In this document: positions 37,727 to 49,355 of the stretch, piece by piece
How the letters are laid out: each line of letters opens with the position of its first letter
Position numbering within the stretch: the stretch's first letter is position 1
Source: Pontibacter sp. SGAir0037
GTDB lineage: Bacteria > Bacteroidota > Bacteroidia > Cytophagales > Hymenobacteraceae
Direction of reading: 5' to 3'
Assembly: GCF_005491705.1 (NCBI RefSeq)
Contig: NZ_CP028092.1
Location: 930,001 to 994,000, forward strand
Length of the DNA stretch: 64,000 bases
Program-made: the position numbers and the translations under genes
The notes under the pieces: model-generated
What the model was told of the DNA's origin: nothing
The model's database searches: none
What the model saw: the letters and a program-made list of their open reading frames with translations, nothing else

Positions 37727-38671
37727 TCAAACATGAGCATGCATTAAGGCCCTTTTTCGAAACGCAGACGGTGAAATGTTTGCCTTCTTCCTGAAAAATG
37801 ATGTAAACGCCGCCTGACCAGAGAAACCCAGCCCGAAACTTATTTTATTAATTTCCCAGTCGGTTTGTACCAGCAAAGACTTCGCCTCGTGTAATAGCCG
37901 GTCCTGTATGTGTTGTCTCAATGTTTTTCCGGTTTGGTTCCGGACCAGAGAATTAAGGTAATTAGGATGTATATGCAGCTCGTCTGCAAACTCTGCTGCT
38001 GTTTTTAACCTAACAGTTGAATCGGGTTCCTGCACCTGAAATGCGGACTCAAGAAGTGATAAAAAGCGGTAAATATGACCATAGCCTTCGGGTGCTGGAG
38101 TTCTAACCCGTGCTTTGCCTGCTCGCTGGCTTTCCAGCAGCAACATCTGTAACTGTAGAAGGATAGCCTGCTTTTTGTCGTTACCTTCTGAACGATCTTC
38201 CTGGTACATGATTTCAAAGTAACCATTGATCTTAGCAGATTGCTCTTCCGTCAACTGGATAACGGCCTTGTCTGTTTCGAAACCTGGGTACTGCCTGAAC
38301 AGGTGCAGGACGTGGTCTGCCTCCATCCCAAAATAGTGGGGATGGATAAGGCAAAAATGGCCACCGGTTTCCTCAGAAGTAGTTTGCCAAGACATGATCT
38401 CATCTGGATGCAGAAATGCGATCTCGTTCGGCCCCATATCATACTTGTGTAAACCAATGGTAAGGATACCTGTGCCCGAGGTCATGTGAAAGATCTTATA
38501 GAATTTCCGGCGATGAGGCGAGATATAATCTTTTACCGGGTAGTTATAGCGGTTCTCAATAATGAAATATTTAGAATCGATAGGAAAATGTTCCACATTC
38601 AGCAGTGGTTCTTTGTAGCTGTCGGCCGCAAAAGTCTCCATTTCGACGCGCGGAATTGTTAAGTTCTCCAT
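37727..38671 (-). CDS. AraC-family transcriptional regulator
   Basis: 314 residues. An N-terminal cupin-like ligand domain (about 30-170; GTGILTIGLHKYDMGPNEI) is followed by the C-terminal double helix-turn-helix: FADELHIHPNYLNSLVRNQTG and the second unit INKISFGLGFSGQAAFTSFFRKKANISPSAFR. It is transcribed toward the SDR gene and probably controls it. A remnant of another AraC regulator and of another SDR lie on either side of this pair, suggesting that the neighbourhood once held related copies. Confidence 0.93.
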   Translation of the reverse strand: MENLTIPRVEMETFAADSYKEPLLNVEHFPIDSKYFIIENRYNYPVKDYISPHRRKFYKIFHMTSGTGILTIGLHKYDMGPNEIAFLHPDEIMSWQTTSEETGGHFCLIHPHYFGMEADHVLHLFRQYPGFETDKAVIQLTEEQSAKINGYFEIMYQEDRSEGNDKKQAILLQLQMLLLESQRAGKARVRTPAPEGYGHIYRFLSLLESAFQVQEPDSTVRLKTAAEFADELHIHPNYLNSLVRNQTGKTLRQHIQDRLLHEAKSLLVQTDWEINKISFGLGFSGQAAFTSFFRKKANISPSAFRKRALMHAHV

Positions 38672-38819
38672 GCTTACGGGTAAATTACAGGCTGAGGATA
38701 GGAACGAAGTTAATAAGAAAATTACATTGATCCATGCTGTTTACTTCATCAAATCCTGAGCTTCCACCATATACCTCCGGTTCAGTAGGGCTCTACATCA
38801 GCCTTTATCAAAGCATATG

Positions 38820-39040
38820 ACATGAACACAGACCTGGCAAGTATAACAGGCGGGAGGCTGAGCATTGGTGGAGCAGCTGGTGAAACATTAACTTAAAACC
38901 ATCCTCGTATCCATGTGCTCTTCAACAACGTAGGTGGCATTATTGCCGACAGGCGCATGACAGAAGACTGACTTGAGATAGCTTTCCAGATAAATCATTT
39001 GTCGGGTTTTATGCTCACCTGCCTGCTGCTTTTGGAATAA
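38820..39040 (+). pseudogene. Remnant of a short-chain dehydrogenase
   Basis: In one frame (38900-39040) the sequence reads HPRIHVLFNNVGGIIADRR, then MTED, a TGA stop, then LEIAFQINHLSGFMLTCLLL and a stop. This is the NNAGG...TEDGLExxFQxNHLAxFLLT block of retinol-dehydrogenase-like SDRs with the Gly codon GGA turned into TGA. The cofactor-binding start and the active-site half are missing. Bases 38672-38820 hold the regulator promoter region and nothing else I can identify. Confidence 0.7.
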
Positions 39041-39067
39041 ATTTAATTGCATCTAAAAACATTAACT

Positions 39068-39736
39068 ATGAAAACAGCACTCGTGATTGGCGCAACAGGT
39101 TTAGTTGGGAAGCAGCTCGTGCAGCAGCTGCTCACAGATGAACGCTTCGGCAAAGTAATCGCTTTTAGCAGGCGATCACTGGATATAGCGAACAGCAAAC
39201 TGGAGGAACACCTCATTAACTTTGATGAGCCAGATGAATGGCAGCACCTGGTAAAGGGAGATGTACTTTTCTCTACGCTCGGCACCACGCTAAAACAGGC
39301 TGGCGGACAGAATGAGCAGTACAAGGTAGATTACTATTACCAATACAAATTTGCGGAAGCAGCTGCTCAGAATGGTGTGCCCACCTATGTGCTGGTATCC
39401 TCTTCAGGTGCCAGTCCCGATTCACTTCTTTTTTACTCCCGCATGAAAGGAACGCTGGAGGAAGCCGTGAAGAAGCTGAATTTTGAAAGCATACATATCA
39501 TACAGCCGGGACTCCTGCACGGCGACCGCAAAGACAGCCGCTTTGGCGAAGAACTGGCTTATAAAGTGATGCATTTTTTAGACAAAGTGGGCGTGGCCGG
39601 TAAGTTTAGACCTTACGAGGATAAGGTAGTGGCACAGGCCATGATCAACGCTGCCGTGTCGGCACAGCCGGGTGTGCATACCCATAACCTGGGCCAGGTA
39701 TTTGAACTGGCAGAGCGGGTGCATATGGAGCGTTAG
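39068..39736 (+). CDS. NAD(P)-binding oxidoreductase, HTATIP2-like
   Basis: Start at ATG 39068 (MKTALVIGATGLVG), the normal beginning of the Rossmann fold; the frame opens 21 bp earlier. 222 residues, atypical short-chain dehydrogenase of the NAD(P)H-binding/NmrA-like group. GATGLVG binds the cofactor, LFSTLGTT and VLVSSSGA follow as in the HTATIP2/YbjT family, with YSRMKG as the active-site Tyr-x3-Lys. The reaction is unknown. The upstream SDR remnant ends 27 bp before the start. Confidence 0.9.
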   Translation: MKTALVIGATGLVGKQLVQQLLTDERFGKVIAFSRRSLDIANSKLEEHLINFDEPDEWQHLVKGDVLFSTLGTTLKQAGGQNEQYKVDYYYQYKFAEAAAQNGVPTYVLVSSSGASPDSLLFYSRMKGTLEEAVKKLNFESIHIIQPGLLHGDRKDSRFGEELAYKVMHFLDKVGVAGKFRPYEDKVVAQAMINAAVSAQPGVHTHNLGQVFELAERVHMER

Positions 39737-39817
39737 GCAGATCCTGTCAGGGCAGGAATCATTCCCGAAAGGGAGCTGATCTAGGCAGCTTAGGCCCTGC
39801 CCGCTATTACGTGCAGG

Positions 39818-40846
39818 CTAATAGGGCTTTACCCGCAACTGGTGCACAGCCAGTACAGCCAGGGCGAACAAGGCAACGGCCACCAACTGGTGTAGCACGC
39901 CCAGGAGAAGCGGTACGGAGAGTAGTAAGGTTGTGATGCCCAGCAGCACCTGCACAAATCCGGTGAGCAACAGCAACTGAACTATAGTACGGGTAGTGGC
40001 CGGAATAATACTGCGGCCTGCTCTGTACCAGAGCAGAATCACCAGCCCAAGAGCCACGAGAGCGAACCAGCGGTGTATAAATTGTACTATCGTACCATTG
40101 TTCAGAAAATTGCTCCAGCTAAGATAGCCCGTTTGATGTGAAGGAAAAAGCTCGCCCTGCATCAGGGGGTAGGTGTTATAGTAAAAGCCTGATTTAAGTC
40201 CCGCCACAAAAGCACCCAGAATTATCTGAACAATAACCGCCAGCAGCACCAGCCGTGACAGGCCTCCAAGCTGCAAAGCGGAGGTAGAGCGTTTGGTGGC
40301 GGGAGCCACAATATCCGCTACTGTCCAGAGAATCACCCCGATCAGTAGCAGGGCCAGGCAGAGGTGCGTTGCCAGGCGGTAGTGGCTTACACGCGGTATA
40401 TCCACTAATCCGCTTTTCACCATAATCCAGCCCATGAGCCCCTGCCCCATGCCCAGCAACAGGATGAGGAGCAGCCTTTTCACCAGCCAGCCGGAGAGCT
40501 GTTTGCGTAGCAGGAAGTAGAGAAAAGGCAGGATAAAGACAAAGCCGATGATGCGGCCCAGCAGTCGGTGCAGGTATTCCCACCAGAAAATGTTTTTAAA
40601 TCCTGCCAGTGTCATGTCGTTGTTCAGTTTCTGGTACTCAGGGAACTGCTTATACTTTTCAAAAGTCAGCAGCCACTCGGCTTCAGAAAGAGGAGGGAGT
40701 GTGCCCGATAGCAGGTTCCATTCCACAATAGAGAGTCCGGAGCCGGTCATGCGGGTAATGCCCCCGATCACCATCATTGCCACAATCAGCAGCACCCCCG
40801 TCAGGAGCCACAGTACAACCGGTAAGATATATGTCTTCTTTTGCAT
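39818..40846 (-). CDS. ctaA: Heme A synthase, COX15/CtaA family
   Basis: 342 residues, eight membrane helices. The sequence opens with a membrane helix and GGITRMTGSGLSIVEW, followed by the long periplasmic loop with FEKYKQFPEYQ and WWEYLHRLLGR, where Glu and His are functionally important; the second half has the paired heme-ligand histidines (FIHRWFA and LHQLVAVALF). This long loop is the COX15-type mark. The enzyme oxidises heme O to heme A for cytochrome c oxidase. No heme O synthase or oxidase subunit genes are nearby, so it is encoded apart from its pathway. Confidence 0.93.
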   Translation of the reverse strand: MQKKTYILPVVLWLLTGVLLIVAMMVIGGITRMTGSGLSIVEWNLLSGTLPPLSEAEWLLTFEKYKQFPEYQKLNNDMTLAGFKNIFWWEYLHRLLGRIIGFVFILPFLYFLLRKQLSGWLVKRLLLILLLGMGQGLMGWIMVKSGLVDIPRVSHYRLATHLCLALLLIGVILWTVADIVAPATKRSTSALQLGGLSRLVLLAVIVQIILGAFVAGLKSGFYYNTYPLMQGELFPSHQTGYLSWSNFLNNGTIVQFIHRWFALVALGLVILLWYRAGRSIIPATTRTIVQLLLLTGFVQVLLGITTLLLSVPLLLGVLHQLVAVALFALAVLAVHQLRVKPY

Positions 40847-41086
40847 GTCTTCTTAAAAAGGCAAAAATCCCTACTTCTGCCCCGGCAGCAGATGATAAAA
40901 GCTTTTCAAGAAAATGATATTGGTCAGTTTCCCCCTAACCAATTCCTCTCCCTGCACGTTCTGCTGGGGTAAACAAGCCGCTATAGCTTATGTTAAAACG
41001 CCAGGTATACCGCAGGTTCCATCAACAAGCTGCAGCTACAAGCGGAAACGCTGGGGCCGCCAAAGGCAGATGAAGTATGCGTACAG

Positions 41087-42010
41087 GTGCGCACCATAGG
41101 GCTTAACTTTGCTGATATCTTTGCCATGCAGGGCCTCTACAGTGCCACCCCAGCCGGATCGTTTATCCCGGGACTGGAGTATGCCGGGGAAATTATAGCG
41201 GTAGGCGGGGCGGTAGAAGAGTGGAAGGTGGGCGATAAGGTGATGGGGGTTACCCGGTTTGGCGGTTATGTGTCGCACCTCAACAGTCACCACCGGTATG
41301 TAATTCCGCTGCCTGAAGGCTGGAGTTTTGAAGAGGGAGCCGGTTTCCTGGTGCAGGGGCTCACCGCGTATTATGCGCTTACGGCCCTGGGCAACCTGCA
41401 GCGGGGGATGACGGTGCTCATTCACAGTGCGGCCGGAGGTGTAGGAATTCTGGCTAACCGCATCTGTCAGAAGTTTGGCGCTTATACCATTGGCACAGTA
41501 GGACAGGCGGGCAAGGTAGATTTTCTGCGGCAACAGGAGGCATACGATGCCGTTATCCTGCGCGACCGGAACTTCCCTCGCACACTGAAAGAGGCTTTGG
41601 GAGATAAGCCGCTGCAACTGATCATGGAATGTATTGGTGGCAAGGTGCTGGAGCAGGGGTGGAAAGCAATGGCACCCATGGGACGCATGGTCGTGTACGG
41701 CAATGCCAGTTTCAGCAGCCACAGTTCCAGACCGGATTACCCGAGCCTGTTCTGGCGATACCTGAAACGCCCTAAAATAGATCCACTCCGCTTACCTGCC
41801 GAAAACAAATCGCTGATGGGTTTTAACCTGATCTACCTGTACGAGCAGACAGATATGATGCACCAACTCCTGCAAGAACTGCAGGACTTACAACTGCAGC
41901 CCCCGCACATTGGCCATGTGTATCAGTTCGAAGACATGCAAAAGGCAATCTACCTGTTTCAGCGGGGCAAATCGGTGGACAAGGTAGTCGTGCAGGTAGA
42001 GCAGGCGTAA
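41087..42010 (+). CDS. Zinc-free medium-chain oxidoreductase (quinone-oxidoreductase-like), 5' end doubtful
   Basis: From GTG 41087 the product has 307 residues: a GroES-like N-terminal domain and a Rossmann domain with HSAAGGVGILA. Family proteins reduce quinones or enones with NADPH. The frame is protein-like further upstream to 40997 (RYTAGSINKLQLQAETLGPP, then KADEVCVQV), exactly the missing first 30 residues of the family, but no start codon exists there and a TAA lies at 40994. An ATG at 40990 lies in another frame, and dropping one base near 40999 would join it. So the gene is probably frameshifted near its start, or carries a sequence error; otherwise it uses a shortened start. Confidence 0.75.
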   Translation: MRTIGLNFADIFAMQGLYSATPAGSFIPGLEYAGEIIAVGGAVEEWKVGDKVMGVTRFGGYVSHLNSHHRYVIPLPEGWSFEEGAGFLVQGLTAYYALTALGNLQRGMTVLIHSAAGGVGILANRICQKFGAYTIGTVGQAGKVDFLRQQEAYDAVILRDRNFPRTLKEALGDKPLQLIMECIGGKVLEQGWKAMAPMGRMVVYGNASFSSHSSRPDYPSLFWRYLKRPKIDPLRLPAENKSLMGFNLIYLYEQTDMMHQLLQELQDLQLQPPHIGHVYQFEDMQKAIYLFQRGKSVDKVVVQVEQA

Positions 42011-42372
42011 TCCCACCATAGGATCTATACTTGCCTGTGCTTCTGATGGTAATTATAAAATTGAATTATTTGATGTTGTAACTGTAATTAAAAAATTATT
42101 GCTTTTTTCTTTGCTATAGCTGCCATGCCTTTACAGATCCACTTTCAGGATAAAAAAAATATACCTAAAAGTTTTTGAAATTTCATACAAGTCATTATTT
42201 TTCAGAAACTTTTAAAAGTATGTAAGTGGTTACTTTTTTTGTAAAGTTTTGAGTGTTCTCTTTTGAGTCGGGTTTAAAACCTTATTTCCTTCTTCTGAAA
42301 GGCTTATGTCAGTAAGCCAGGTAGTGCTTTAAATATATTGATTTCCGGGTTTTTACAATTATTCTGTTGCGT
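42011..42372. other. 362-bp AT-rich spacer
   Basis: Low-GC, with runs of A and T and no frame of note. It should contain the promoter of the outer-membrane/haloperoxidase pair that follows. No convincing TANNTTTG box or hairpin is seen. Confidence 0.4.
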
Positions 42373-43311
42373 ATGATGAAACACTTTTACCCCATCATTT
42401 CCTGCTGTATTGCTTCCTGCCTTGGCTTTCTCCCGCTTGTGTCTCGTGCGCAGACAGAGCAGGATGCCCTGATGATGGGAGAGCAAAAGCTTTGTGTGGC
42501 CGCCACCGTAAACTATCAAAGCTGGACCAGCTACTGGGAAGGCACTTTCCAGCGGGAGAACGAAAACCTGGGCCGTGTTTCCACCCGGTCAGCTGCGCTG
42601 ATGCTGAACTATGGCCTCGTGAAAAACCTGAATCTGCTGGCCTCCTTACCTTATGTAAGAACAGCGGCAAGTGCAGGTACGCTCATGGGCATGGAAGGCT
42701 TTCAGGATGTAAGCCTGGCTCTGAAGTGGCGTGCCATCAGGATGCAGGCCAATAAAACCACGCTTTCTGTTTTTGCGATAGGCGGTTTCGCTACGCCCTC
42801 TAACCGTTACAATATCGATTTGCTGCCGATGAGCATCGGGTTGGGAAGCCAGGTGTTAAGTGGCAGGCTGATAGCAGATGTGCAGGTAAACAGGTTTACG
42901 GCCACCGTTTCCGGTGCTTACCTGTACCGGAACAATGTAAAGGTAGACCGTTCTGCCTATTATACCGATCGCCAGATAAATTCACACGAAGTGCAGATGC
43001 CAAATGCAGGAAATTTTCAGTTCCGCACCGGCTACCGCACCCGTCATGTAATTGCTGAAGCCTTTGTAGACAACATGACCACCTTCGGTGGGTTCGATAT
43101 CCGAAAGAACGATATGCCTTTTGTCAGCAACCGGATGAACGGCACCAAAGTGGGGTTGGAAGGCAAGTATTACCTGCATCAGCTTCCTGCGCTGGGTTTG
43201 CATGCCGGAGGCTGGCATACCCTGGCTGGGCGCAACGTGGGAAAGGCGACAGGCTTCATGGCTGGAGTTGATTATGTGATTGATTTTACTTCTAAACCAG
43301 CAAAACTGTAG
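42373..43311 (+). CDS. Outer-membrane barrel protein (phenol-pathway transporter-like)
   Basis: Start at ATG 42373 (MMKHFYPII); the TTG at 42367 is less likely. 312 residues with a signal peptide ending VSRAQ. The mature protein has alternating beta strands and motifs such as NYGLVKNLNLLASLPYVRT, GFQDVSLALKWR and GVDYVIDF that resemble the MetA/phenol-degradation outer-membrane family (PF13557-type). It lies 4 bp before the haloperoxidase-like lipoprotein, so they form a two-gene unit. The cargo is unknown. Confidence 0.75.
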   Translation: MMKHFYPIISCCIASCLGFLPLVSRAQTEQDALMMGEQKLCVAATVNYQSWTSYWEGTFQRENENLGRVSTRSAALMLNYGLVKNLNLLASLPYVRTAASAGTLMGMEGFQDVSLALKWRAIRMQANKTTLSVFAIGGFATPSNRYNIDLLPMSIGLGSQVLSGRLIADVQVNRFTATVSGAYLYRNNVKVDRSAYYTDRQINSHEVQMPNAGNFQFRTGYRTRHVIAEAFVDNMTTFGGFDIRKNDMPFVSNRMNGTKVGLEGKYYLHQLPALGLHAGGWHTLAGRNVGKATGFMAGVDYVIDFTSKPAKL

Positions 43312-43315
43312 GTGT

Positions 43316-44860
43316 ATGAAAAAGCGTTTTACCTTTATTGTTACCGGCTTAAGCCTTTGCCTGCTGGTAGCCTGCGACAAAGATATCGTAGAAAGCAACG
43401 CCGGTTATCAGGCACTGCAACCAGCTGTTACCGACGCACAGGCCGGTAACTGGACACCTGTTATCGTTTCATCTGCTGCTGAATTTCCTTTGCCTGCCCC
43501 GCAGCCGACCACTTCCGCTGCCTATCAGCAGGAGCTGAAAGAGCTGAAGGCCATGAGATCTTCTTTAACAGAAGAGCAGCAGCGTGTTATAAACTACTGG
43601 AAAGTTGGAAGCGTGTTAAGGTGGAATGAAATTATGCGGGAACTGGTGGCAAAGCACAACCTGCCTCCTTACCAGAACGGCGATAACACGTATCCGGTAC
43701 CAAGTGCTGCCAATCCCTTTGCTTATCCCACGTTTCCGTTTTCTAATCCGCCGTATGCTGCCCGTGCTTATGCCTATGTAAGTGTGGCGCAGTATGATGC
43801 CCTGGTGATGGCGCATCATTTTAAGGAAGTATATAAGCGTGCCGCCCCATATAAAGTAGATGCTGCCATTCAACCGGCTATTCCTAAAAGCGAGCTGGCT
43901 GCTTACCCTTCCGAAGATGCTGTTGTTGCCGGTGTCACACTGGAAATGATGAAGCTGCTTTTCCCGGCAGACAGAGCTTATATAGACAGGCTGGTGGAGG
44001 AGGAAAAGAATTACCGCTTATGGAGTGGTGCCAATGTCAGAAGTGATGTGGTGGCAGGCGATTCTTTAGGCCGGTGGGTAGCCCGCAAAATAATTCAAAG
44101 AGCTAAAACAGATGGCATGGGCGCCGCAGGCGGTAACGCAGAACTCTGGACAAAACTGGAAGATGAATGCAAGGCAAAAGGCGAAACTCCCTGGTATTCA
44201 CTTGAAACACCGAAGCGCCCGCCTATGCTGCCTTTGTTCGGTAACGTAAAACCTTTGTTGTTTGAAAGCGCGGCAGTGGCTTCTTTAAGGCCTGGTCCGC
44301 CTCCGGGGGCAACTTCTAAAAAAATGCGGGAAGAACTGGATGAGGTGCTGCAGTATACCCGCAACCCCACCCGTGAGCAAATGCGCATTGTAAACTTCTG
44401 GGCCGATGGCGTAGGCACGTATACTCCTCCGGGGCACTGGAATGCCATAGCCACAGAAGAGTTTGTGAAGAAGAATTACAGCGAAGTAAGGTGGGCAAGA
44501 AACTATGCGTTGTTGAATGCCGCTTTAATGGATGCTGCAATTATGTGCTGGAACACCAAGTATCATTATTTTAACGCTCGTCCCTGCCAGTTAGATCCCA
44601 GGATTAAAACCTTGACAGGCGTACCCAATTTCCCAGCGTATATATCAGGCCATTCTACTTTTAGTGGGGCTGCTGCCACCGTTCTAAGTTACCTGGTGCC
44701 CGAAAAAGCAGGGGAATTTAAGCTGATGGCACAGGAAGCATCTAACTCACGTTTGTTCGGAGGTATACACTATCGCTCAGATTGTGAGTCTGGTTTGGAA
44801 ACAGGTAATAAAGTTGGCCGTTATGCCATACTGCGTGCCCAGACAGATGGCGCAGATTAA
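43316..44860 (+). CDS. Vanadium-haloperoxidase-like PAP2 lipoprotein
   Basis: Start at ATG 43316 (MKKRFTFIV); a lipobox LVAC marks lipidation at Cys 19. 514 residues. The C-terminal half is a PAP2/vanadium-haloperoxidase domain: Arg in FNARPCQLDP, ISGHSTFSGAAA with the catalytic His, and SRLFGGIHYRSDCESGL with Arg and His. These are the vanadate- or phosphate-binding residues. Related proteins are either phosphatases or haloperoxidases and this sequence does not decide between them. It is exported and anchored in the envelope; partner of the preceding barrel. Confidence 0.9.
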   Translation: MKKRFTFIVTGLSLCLLVACDKDIVESNAGYQALQPAVTDAQAGNWTPVIVSSAAEFPLPAPQPTTSAAYQQELKELKAMRSSLTEEQQRVINYWKVGSVLRWNEIMRELVAKHNLPPYQNGDNTYPVPSAANPFAYPTFPFSNPPYAARAYAYVSVAQYDALVMAHHFKEVYKRAAPYKVDAAIQPAIPKSELAAYPSEDAVVAGVTLEMMKLLFPADRAYIDRLVEEEKNYRLWSGANVRSDVVAGDSLGRWVARKIIQRAKTDGMGAAGGNAELWTKLEDECKAKGETPWYSLETPKRPPMLPLFGNVKPLLFESAAVASLRPGPPPGATSKKMREELDEVLQYTRNPTREQMRIVNFWADGVGTYTPPGHWNAIATEEFVKKNYSEVRWARNYALLNAALMDAAIMCWNTKYHYFNARPCQLDPRIKTLTGVPNFPAYISGHSTFSGAAATVLSYLVPEKAGEFKLMAQEASNSRLFGGIHYRSDCESGLETGNKVGRYAILRAQTDGAD

Positions 44861-44897
44861 CCAGTCAGCAGAATGCTGGTTCTAAAGCAGGCGCTCG

Positions 44898-44936
44898 AAA
44901 GGCCTCGCGGTAATTTCAGAATCCGCGAGGCCTTTT
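44898..44936 (+). terminator. Intrinsic terminator after the haloperoxidase-like gene
   Basis: Perfect 13-bp arms (44898-44910 and 44923-44935), GC-rich, 12-nt loop and a short T-run, 37 bp after the stop codon. Confidence 0.88.
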
Positions 44937-45007
44937 ATGTAAATATCCGGTTTTGCTGTATTTCCTCCCCTCAAAAGAGTTACTTCCTCCAATTATTACG
45001 TTAACTC

Positions 45008-45042
45008 TAATTCCTAATTCCTAATTCCTAATTCTTAATTCC
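45008..45042. repeat. Short tandem repeat, 7-bp unit
   Basis: About five head-to-tail copies of TAATTCC with one substituted unit (TAATTCT). It lies between the terminator at 44898 and the TetR gene. A simple repeat prone to slippage; no coding role. Confidence 0.85.
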
Positions 45043-45104
45043 AACCTGCGCCTGCCCCTTCAAATTTTTTTGAACAGGAAAACACATCCTATGTAAATTA
45101 TACT

Positions 45105-45112
45105 TAATTTTG
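45105..45112 (+). promoter_or_regulatory. Candidate -7 box for the TetR gene
   Basis: TAATTTTG fits the Bacteroidota TANNTTTG consensus and lies 22 bp before the TetR start codon. No -33 box is found at the right distance, so the call is weak. Confidence 0.3.
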
Positions 45113-45134
45113 GACCGTAAAACGAATTTGGTCT

Positions 45135-45731
45135 ATGAAACTAGATGATAAGGAGGAAGGTATCCGGGATGAGGTTCTGTGTAAAGCACAGAAGCTGTTT
45201 AAACGTTTTGGATGGGCTAAAACCACAATGGAAGACATAGCCAAAGCTGCAGGCAAGGGCAAAAGCACCCTTTACTACTACTATAAGAGTAAAGAGGAAA
45301 TCTTTGATGCCGTCGTGACCAGGGAGATGGAAGAAGTCTTCCGGATCACGAAGGAGGAAGTAGACAAGAAGCAAACGGCGGAGGAGAAGCTAAGGGCTTT
45401 TTCGGTTACGAAATTTCATATCCTGCAGCATAAGGAAAACCTTTGCGGGGTGGTACGCGGCGATATTCAGGCAAACATCCAGCATCTCCTGGAGCTAAAC
45501 CGGAGGTTTGAGCTTCGTGAAATAACCCTGGTGCGCAGCATACTGCGGTTCGGTCTGGAAAACGGTGAATTCGGTCATTTTAAAACGGCTGATACCGATG
45601 CTGTAGCCTTTGCCATGGTATGTGCTTTCCGGGGAGTGGAAATAGGGTTGCTGGTAGAAAACAAGGTGATCGACTTCGAAAGCAGAATGGATGTTATCCA
45701 TGATATTCTGATGCATGGTCTGAAAGCTTAG
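45135..45731 (+). CDS. TetR/AcrR-family regulator
   Basis: 198 residues. N-terminal helix-turn-helix of the TetR type: FKRFGWAKTTMEDIAKAAG, then KGKSTLYYYYKSKEEIFDAV. The C-terminal ligand-binding half is helical and not conserved. It is followed after 259 bp by the serine-palmitoyltransferase gene on the same strand. TetR regulators of lipid genes often sense acyl-CoA or lipids, so control of the downstream sphingolipid genes is a reasonable hypothesis, but no operator repeat could be identified in the spacer. Confidence 0.92.
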   Translation: MKLDDKEEGIRDEVLCKAQKLFKRFGWAKTTMEDIAKAAGKGKSTLYYYYKSKEEIFDAVVTREMEEVFRITKEEVDKKQTAEEKLRAFSVTKFHILQHKENLCGVVRGDIQANIQHLLELNRRFELREITLVRSILRFGLENGEFGHFKTADTDAVAFAMVCAFRGVEIGLLVENKVIDFESRMDVIHDILMHGLKA

Positions 45732-45861
45732 TTTCATTAGGAAGCCTTGCAGCGAGTAACGATTTGCGGGCAGAGACGCTGAAAATCCAAGATTAGTTCT
45801 TTAAGTTATGAACTAAAAAAAATATTCAGGAAAAGTATATGTTATGATAACATTATTTTTT

Positions 45862-45869
45862 TACCTTTG
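45862..45869 (+). promoter_or_regulatory. Candidate promoter of the sphingolipid cluster
   Basis: TACCTTTG matches the Bacteroidota -7 consensus TANNTTTG. It lies 121 bp before the serine-palmitoyltransferase ATG, leaving an AT-rich leader that includes a weak A/T-only hairpin (arms 45948-45956 and 45968-45976) just before the start. A -33 element is not clear. Confidence 0.45.
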
Positions 45870-45978
45870 CTTCGAATGAAATACGCTTCTGGTCTATAAG
45901 TATTTTTATATGCACATGGAAAAGAAGTTAACAATTAATTAAATTTAAAATAATAATAATTATATTGTTATTATTTAA

Positions 45979-48327
<2,349 letters not shown>

Positions 48328-48331
<4 letters not shown>

Positions 48332-49320
48332 AGGAACGGGTACTGATAACGGGGGCAAGCGGTTTTGTAGGCTATCACCTGATTGAAGCTGCGCTGCAGG
48401 CAGGACTGGAAGTGTATGCTGCGGTGCGCGCGAGCAGTGAGGTAGCACACCTCCAACCTTTCCCGATTCAGTATACCTCGCTCGACTTCGCTGATACAGC
48501 ATCGCTCCAGAAAGAACTGGAGGAAAAGCAATACACTTACATTGTTCATGCAGCAGGCGCCACCAAGGCCAAACATGAACAGGATTATGTCCGGATAAAT
48601 GCCGAGTATACCCGCAACCTGGGTATGGCCGCATCGAGGGCAGCTATTCCGCTGAAGAAGTTTGTGCTTATCAGCAGCCTGGCTGCACTGGGCCCTATTG
48701 CCTATAACGAAATCAGGCCGATACAGGACGAACACAAGGCACAGCCGGTAACAGCTTATGGTAAAAGCAAGCTGCTGGCAGAGCAGTACCTTTCCGAAAT
48801 AAAGGAATTGCCCCTGGTGGTGTTGCGGCCAACCGCAGTATATGGGCCGCGCGAGAAAGATATTTTTATCATCCTGAAAACACTGAACCTGGGGCTGGAG
48901 CCTTACATCAGTGACAAGCCGCAGTGGCTGAGCTTTGTGTATGTAAAGGATCTGGCCAAGGCTGTGATGCAGGCTTTAGGCACAGAGGTAAAAGGAGTAA
49001 GCTATAATGTATCGGATGGCAACAGCTACGACCGCTACCAGCTGGCCACCATTACCAAACGCATCCTGGGCCGGAAATCGGTTAAGGTGCATGTGCCTGT
49101 GCGGATGGCAACGCTTATCGCCAACCTGCTGGAGGCGGTATATGCCTCGAGCCATAAAATGCCGGCACTGAATAAAGAAAAGCTGAGCGAACTGACAGCG
49201 GAAAACTGGAACTGCAGCATAGAGCGCATACGCAAAGACCTGGGTTTTGTACCAGAATACGACCTGGAAAAGGGACTGTCGCAAACCCTGCAGTGGTACA
49301 AAGAAAACAAGTGGTTATAA
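48328..49320 (+). CDS. NAD-dependent epimerase-type reductase, probable ceramide reductase CerR
   Basis: 330 residues, extended short-chain dehydrogenase fold. TGASGFVG (8-15) binds the cofactor, YGKSK holds Tyr 144 and Lys 148 of the active site, and RPTAVYGPREKD and FVYVKDLAKAV follow. The start overlaps the previous stop by 4 bp (ATGA). In Caulobacter an enzyme of this family, CerR, reduces the keto group of the newly made ceramide. The same job is inferred here from position directly after the spt and GNAT genes. 3-Ketosphinganine reduction is the alternative. Confidence 0.85.
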
Positions 49321-49355
49321 AACAGAATTACAACAATTTAGAAACAATAATTAAG

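Noticed and set aside
35000..39040. An insertion sequence as cause of the decayed genes
   Set aside because: No transposase fragment, terminal inverted repeat or target-site duplication could be found by eye.
45008..45042. A possible CRISPR-like repeat
   Set aside because: The unit is only 7 bp with no spacers, so it is a simple tandem repeat.
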